This document shows positions 60,592-64,000 of a stretch of DNA of 64,000 nucleotides, piece after piece. The position numbers were made by a program, and so were the translations under genes. The stretch covers positions 992,001 to 1,056,000 of the forward strand of contig NZ_AP018437.1 in NCBI RefSeq assembly GCF_003966975.1, written 5' to 3'. The notes beneath the pieces are model-generated. The model saw only the letters and a list, made by a program, of their open reading frames with translations. It ran no database searches and had not been told where the DNA came from. The DNA comes from Pelolinea submarina. GTDB taxonomy: Bacteria > Chloroflexota > Anaerolineae > Anaerolineales > Anaerolineaceae. Numbering within the stretch: position 1 is the first letter of the stretch; each line of letters begins with the position of its first letter.

Positions 60592-61413
60592 ATGTGGAAA
60601 GAAGCTTTTTATGTTGCTTTGGTGGCGGGTGGTTGGACGTTATTCCTTAAGACCATTCCGGAAGTTATTGTCATTCTTACAAAGAAGGAGAGCAAATTTG
60701 CGGCCTGGTGGATCACCATCATGCGCGGCATTGCTGACTCCGCCACTTATGCATATATCATCCCGGCGGCGATAACCGGTTTGGTCCTGGGCGACCTAAA
60801 AACCGGTTTGTATGTGGGCGGCACAATCCAATTGATGTTCCTGGGTGTGTTCATTGTAGGCGCATCCATTCCACCCAGCCCATTCCTGGCTTCCATCCTG
60901 ACCACAGCTTTGATCATCCTGACCAAAGCGAACATCGGTGAAGCTCTGGCGCTGGTCGTTCCCCTGTCAATCGCCAGTCAATTGCTGACGCTGGCTTTCA
61001 TGAGCCTGAACGTGTTTTTCGTGCACTGGGCTGACAAGATGGCGGAAAAAGAAAATAGTGTCGGATTGGATTTGCTTAATTCACTGGACGCGACCGGATG
61101 GCATCTGGTTAATGTCATTCCGGCTTTCCTGGGTGTTGGTTTGGGCGTTGACGCGGCAGCCAAACTGCTGTCGATCATCCCCGATTGGCTTTCAAACGGT
61201 TTGGGCGCGACCGGTGGTATTTTACCGGCGCTTGGCTTTGGCATGCTGTTGTTGATCATTGCTTCCAACGAAGTATGGCCATTTTTCTTCATCGGTTTCC
61301 TGCTGGCAGCCTATTTGAATATCAATGCATTAGCGGGCGCTATTCTCGGCATCTGCTTCGCGTTGATTTATGTCCGGCTCAAAACAGCGAATTCCGAGAA
61401 GGCTGTGAAATAA
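60592..61413 (+). CDS. PTS mannose family component IIC
   Basis: A 273-residue membrane protein with eight to nine spans; the conserved GLVLGDLKTGLYVGGTIQLMF cut here as GDLKTGLYVGGTIQLMFLG and GASIPPSP loop are family marks. It forms the sugar channel with IID. It starts 29 bases after IIB, with AGGAG upstream. Confidence 0.92.
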   Translation: MWKEAFYVALVAGGWTLFLKTIPEVIVILTKKESKFAAWWITIMRGIADSATYAYIIPAAITGLVLGDLKTGLYVGGTIQLMFLGVFIVGASIPPSPFLASILTTALIILTKANIGEALALVVPLSIASQLLTLAFMSLNVFFVHWADKMAEKENSVGLDLLNSLDATGWHLVNVIPAFLGVGLGVDAAAKLLSIIPDWLSNGLGATGGILPALGFGMLLLIIASNEVWPFFFIGFLLAAYLNINALAGAILGICFALIYVRLKTANSEKAVK

Positions 61414-61425
61414 AGGAGTATGAAA

Positions 61426-62244
61426 ATGGCTGAAAATCAAAAGAAAGTCGACGAACTTGCGTTATACGGAGCCTTCTGGCGGATTAACAACTTTGCCGGA
61501 AACTATAACTTTGAACGCCTGATGGCATTGGGCATGACCCAGGTAATGATCCCGGTCTTTCGCTCTTTAGGTTACACCGGCGAGAAATTGCGGAATGGTT
61601 ACAAACGTCATTTGGTGTTCTATAACACGCATCCCTACTTCAGCGCGCTGATTATGGGCGTCATGGTGGCCATGGAAGAAGCCAAGGCCAGTGATGATTC
61701 CATTACTACCGAAGCGATCAATGACCTGAAAGTTGCCATGATGGGACCCTTCGCGGGCGTTGGCGACTCCTTCTTCTGGGGTACGGTGCATCCCATTATC
61801 CTGGCGATTGCCGCCAACCTGGCGGTCAATGGCAACTTCATGGGTGTGGTCGTGGCGTTGTTGATCGGCGTGATTGCTGTCTTGGGTACCTATTACCCCT
61901 TCTTCTGGGGTTATCGGGGCGGCATCGGTATTGTCGAGCAAATTCGCACCAGCCACCTGCTGGAAAAATTCGTGCTGGGCGCGAAAATCGTGGCTATGAC
62001 AGTTGCCGGCGTGATGGTAGCTTCCCTGATCAGCATTTCTACCCCGGTTGTGTTATTCCAGACCGAAGCGGAAGGCAGCGGTGTAGCTTTGCAGGGAATC
62101 CTGGATTCCATCCTGCCCAAAGCGTTGCCATTGGGATTACTCTTCCTGGTTTATTTCTTACTGAAGAAAAAGATGTCCCCCATCCTGGTCATGCTTCTGT
62201 TGATGGTACTGACGGTTGTCCTGAAAGTGTTGGGTTGGATCTAG
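61426..62244 (+). CDS. PTS mannose family component IID
   Basis: A 272-residue membrane-associated subunit: FNYERLMALG-like NFERLMALGMTQVM, HLVFYNTHPYF, MGPFAGVGDSFFWGTVHPI and TYYPFFWGYRGGI are clear family blocks. The ATG at 61426 is chosen over 61420 since AAGGAG sits 7 bases before it. It pairs with IIC. A hairpin separates it from the dehydrogenase gene. Confidence 0.93.
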   Translation: MAENQKKVDELALYGAFWRINNFAGNYNFERLMALGMTQVMIPVFRSLGYTGEKLRNGYKRHLVFYNTHPYFSALIMGVMVAMEEAKASDDSITTEAINDLKVAMMGPFAGVGDSFFWGTVHPIILAIAANLAVNGNFMGVVVALLIGVIAVLGTYYPFFWGYRGGIGIVEQIRTSHLLEKFVLGAKIVAMTVAGVMVASLISISTPVVLFQTEAEGSGVALQGILDSILPKALPLGLLFLVYFLLKKKMSPILVMLLLMVLTVVLKVLGWI

Positions 62245-62269
62245 TTCAATTAATTTGCTAAAACAAAAA

Positions 62270-62303
62270 AGTAATCGCCGGATCTTTCACACCGGCGATT
62301 ACT
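62270..62303. terminator. Hairpin between IID and dehydrogenase genes; terminator only in antisense orientation
   Basis: A perfect 12-bp inverted repeat (62270-62281 with 62292-62303) with a 10-base loop. On the plus strand it runs straight into the AAGGAG ribosome site, but on the minus strand it is followed by TTTTTGTTTT, so it would end a minus-strand transcript although no minus-strand gene is seen. Confidence 0.7.
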
Positions 62304-62317
62304 AAAAGGAGTAAAGA

Positions 62318-63337
62318 TTGAAAGCAGCAGTATTTAGCGCCCCTAATACAATTACCTACGATAACGATTATCCCGAACCGCATTCAGCGGAAGGATTGTT
62401 ATTGCACATCCATGCCAGCGGTATTTGTGGAACGGATATTAAAGCGTTGAGCGGAACACGCCCCGGTATGCAGCCACCCATGGTACTCGGACACGAGCTG
62501 GCTGGTGAAGTGCTGGAATCGGCGCTGCCTGATTTCAAGACAGGTGATCGCATTTCTGTGGCGCCCTATGCCGGATGCGGGACCTGCCGGTTCTGCTTAT
62601 CCGGACGCGAGGACCAATGTCGAAATAAGACCTTCCTTTCCGGGGGAGCCTTTGCAGAGAAAGTAGCAGTTCCGGCTTTATTAGCCGCGAAAACCGCCTG
62701 GAAGATTCCCGCGGATGTCAGCTATGAAGAAGCGGCATTGGCGGAGCCATTGGCCTGTGTGGTCTTTTCATTAAAGACTTGCCGCTGGGAACCCGGTTGG
62801 AGCATCCTGGTGGTGGGAGGCGGATTTATGGGGCTGCTGCATGTGCTGCTGGCTTCCGCCTGGGGAGCGGCCAAGGTGTTGGTGACGGAACCCAACCCTG
62901 CACGGCGGGCCCTGGCCGAGCAGTTGGGAGCTGTGACGCATGATCCGGCGGTTGATGGTGATCTGGCACAGTGGGCTGCGGCGCAGACCGGTGGCCTGGG
63001 ACCTCACGTGGTTATCACCGCGGTGGGCGTCCCGGAAGTGGTGGAATCGGTCATTTCCACTGCCCGGCCAGGTGGAGTGGTGCATTTGTTCGGCGGATTG
63101 CCCAAAGACAGGGATCTTTTGGTCTCCGCATATGCAATACACTATCAATCGATTTCACTGGTAGGCACTTCCGGATTCCGAACAGCGGATTACCGGCTGG
63201 CCGCCGATATGATCGCGCATCAAAAAGTAAATCTGACCCCTTTGATTACAACCCGCCTGCCTTTGGACAAAGCTAAAGAAGGATTTGATCAAGCGAAATC
63301 GGGTCAGGCGGTCAAAGTACTCCTGTTTCAGGATTGA
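62318..63337 (+). CDS. Zinc-dependent medium-chain dehydrogenase (sorbitol/galactitol-phosphate-type)
   Basis: A 339-residue enzyme. The catalytic zinc site is GICGTD and GHELAGEV, the structural zinc site CGTCRFCLSGREDQC, and the NAD(P) loop VVGGGFMGLL. The TTG start has AAGGAG 6 bases upstream. In a PTS operon it probably oxidises a polyol phosphate or keto-sugar phosphate formed on uptake. The size and motif set fit the MDR polyol dehydrogenases rather than primary alcohol dehydrogenases. Confidence 0.9.
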   Translation: MKAAVFSAPNTITYDNDYPEPHSAEGLLLHIHASGICGTDIKALSGTRPGMQPPMVLGHELAGEVLESALPDFKTGDRISVAPYAGCGTCRFCLSGREDQCRNKTFLSGGAFAEKVAVPALLAAKTAWKIPADVSYEEAALAEPLACVVFSLKTCRWEPGWSILVVGGGFMGLLHVLLASAWGAAKVLVTEPNPARRALAEQLGAVTHDPAVDGDLAQWAAAQTGGLGPHVVITAVGVPEVVESVISTARPGGVVHLFGGLPKDRDLLVSAYAIHYQSISLVGTSGFRTADYRLAADMIAHQKVNLTPLITTRLPLDKAKEGFDQAKSGQAVKVLLFQD

Positions 63338-63347
63338 GGAATCACAC

Positions 63348-63743
63348 ATGCAAATACCGGTTTTGATTATTGGACATGGCGATTTACCGACAGCATTGAT
63401 CAACAGCGCACAAATGCTGATGGGGGAGCGCGAGGGTGTTTATCCCTTGTGCCTGTATGAAGGCGATGGGTTGGAGAATTTTATTGGTAAGGTCTTCGAA
63501 CTGGTGGCTTCATTCGATCCGGAAGCACCTTTGCTGGTTTTTGTCGACCTGCAAGGTGGTACTCCCTGGAACGCGGTGTTGGGGGTGAATGACAAGCGTG
63601 TGCGGCTTGTCACGGGAGTCAATCTGCCGATGTTGATGGAAGTGCTGTGCTTGCGCGATCAGTGCGATGACATTGACCAGTTGGTTGAATGTGCCCTGAA
63701 GACCGCGCGTTTGAGCGTGATTGAAAAGCGATTTCCGCTTTAA
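63348..63743 (+). CDS. PTS mannose family component IIA
   Basis: A 131-residue protein with the phosphorylated His in VLIIGHGDLPTAL (about residue 10), FVDLQGGTPWNA and VTGVNLPMLMEVL, all typical of the IIA-Man fold. It takes phosphate from HPr. The start at 63348 follows the dehydrogenase by 10 bases with GAGGAA upstream; the longer frame only overlaps that gene. Its place after the dehydrogenase, away from IIB, is a slightly unusual order. Confidence 0.92.
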   Translation: MQIPVLIIGHGDLPTALINSAQMLMGEREGVYPLCLYEGDGLENFIGKVFELVASFDPEAPLLVFVDLQGGTPWNAVLGVNDKRVRLVTGVNLPMLMEVLCLRDQCDDIDQLVECALKTARLSVIEKRFPL

Positions 63744-63755
63744 GGAGAATTCCCC

Positions 63756-64000
63756 ATGCATGAAGGAAAGAAACGAAGACTGGATCGTGTGTTTGGCGCT
63801 GACGGAAAAATTCTGGTTGTGGCAATGGATCACGCGGCTTATATGCCGGATGCCGTGATCGGGTTGGAAAATCCGGGAGCTATCATCGCGAAGACCATGC
63901 CGGCCGGCGCGGATGCGTTGTTGACGACGCTGGGAACTTTGCGCAAAGCTGGCCCGGAAATCGGCACCTCCGCCGTTATCATGAGCGTGGAAAGTTTTCC
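63756..64000 (+). CDS. DhnA/LsrF-type class I aldolase (3' truncated by window end)
   Basis: The first 81 residues run off the window. The start MHEGKKRRLDRVFGADGKIL then VVAMDHAAYMPD is the beginning of the class I DhnA-type fructose-bisphosphate aldolase/LsrF family. AAGGAG lies 8 bases before the ATG and 12 bases separate it from the IIA stop. The catalytic Lys lies beyond the window. It would split a ketose phosphate made from the PTS sugar. Confidence 0.82.
   Translation, partial: MHEGKKRRLDRVFGADGKILVVAMDHAAYMPDAVIGLENPGAIIAKTMPAGADALLTTLGTLRKAGPEIGTSAVIMSVESF

Overview
The window reads as part of a bacterial chromosome, most likely from an anaerobic, fermentative Chloroflexota (Anaerolineae-like) organism. 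This placement is inferred from several features: a variant cytochrome c maturation system (System I*), archaeal-type GAPDH and phosphoglycerate kinase, PadR/HAAS and ECF-sigma/ABC modules, and frequent GTG/TTG starts. No rRNA, tRNA, CRISPR array, transposase or phage gene was seen. Most of the window looks GC-rich, but two stretches are visibly AT-richer: a single NYN-domain gene (20.7-21.4 kb) and a carbohydrate/nucleoside operon (31.7-43.1 kb). Both may be acquired.

Left part: the end of a TIM-barrel phosphosugar enzyme (2-301), then a minus-strand operon of ECF sigma factor, zinc-finger anti-sigma-like membrane protein and ABC-2 transporter (460-4336). The most striking locus follows on the plus strand (4681-20482). 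It is a secondary-lipid (PUFA-synthase-like, Pfa) assembly line broken into small pieces: KS-AT-3xACP-half KR / half KR-DH / stand-alone AT / FabA-like double hotdog / PfaD-type enoyl reductase / Sfp-type phosphopantetheinyl transferase, followed by a complete biotin-dependent acyl-CoA carboxylase. No chain-length-factor domain is present. The ketoreductase is cut by one in-frame TAA.

Middle part: a minus-strand System I* cytochrome c maturation operon (21413-28053) with two gene fusions (CcmA-CcmB and CcmF-thioredoxin), a CxxxY-type CcmE, a 40-residue CcmD and two unfamiliar membrane proteins. Next come single genes: a cyclase-family hydrolase, a CrtO-like acyltransferase, a RibD-like reductase, a VOC protein and a metallophosphoesterase. 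From 31.9 to 43.1 kb a GntR/UTRA-regulated operon couples a BMP-type ABC importer to two PfkB kinases, two related SIS-domain proteins and a BtpA-family TIM barrel, possibly an undescribed uptake and catabolic pathway.

Right part: an EAL phosphodiesterase, an atypical AroE-family dehydrogenase, an ABC exporter, a DeoR-MFS-HAD group, a secreted CAP/LysM protein, and a central-carbon operon (archaeal-type GAPDH, archaeal-type PGK, LarA-like racemase, malic enzyme). After these lie a Crp/Fnr-family regulator with an apparent AUA start codon, a nucleoside hydrolase, a PadR-HAAS pair, and a mannose-family PTS operon with a zinc dehydrogenase and a class I (DhnA-type) aldolase that runs off the window end. 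Coordinates were read by eye; family assignments come from recognised motifs, not from database searches.
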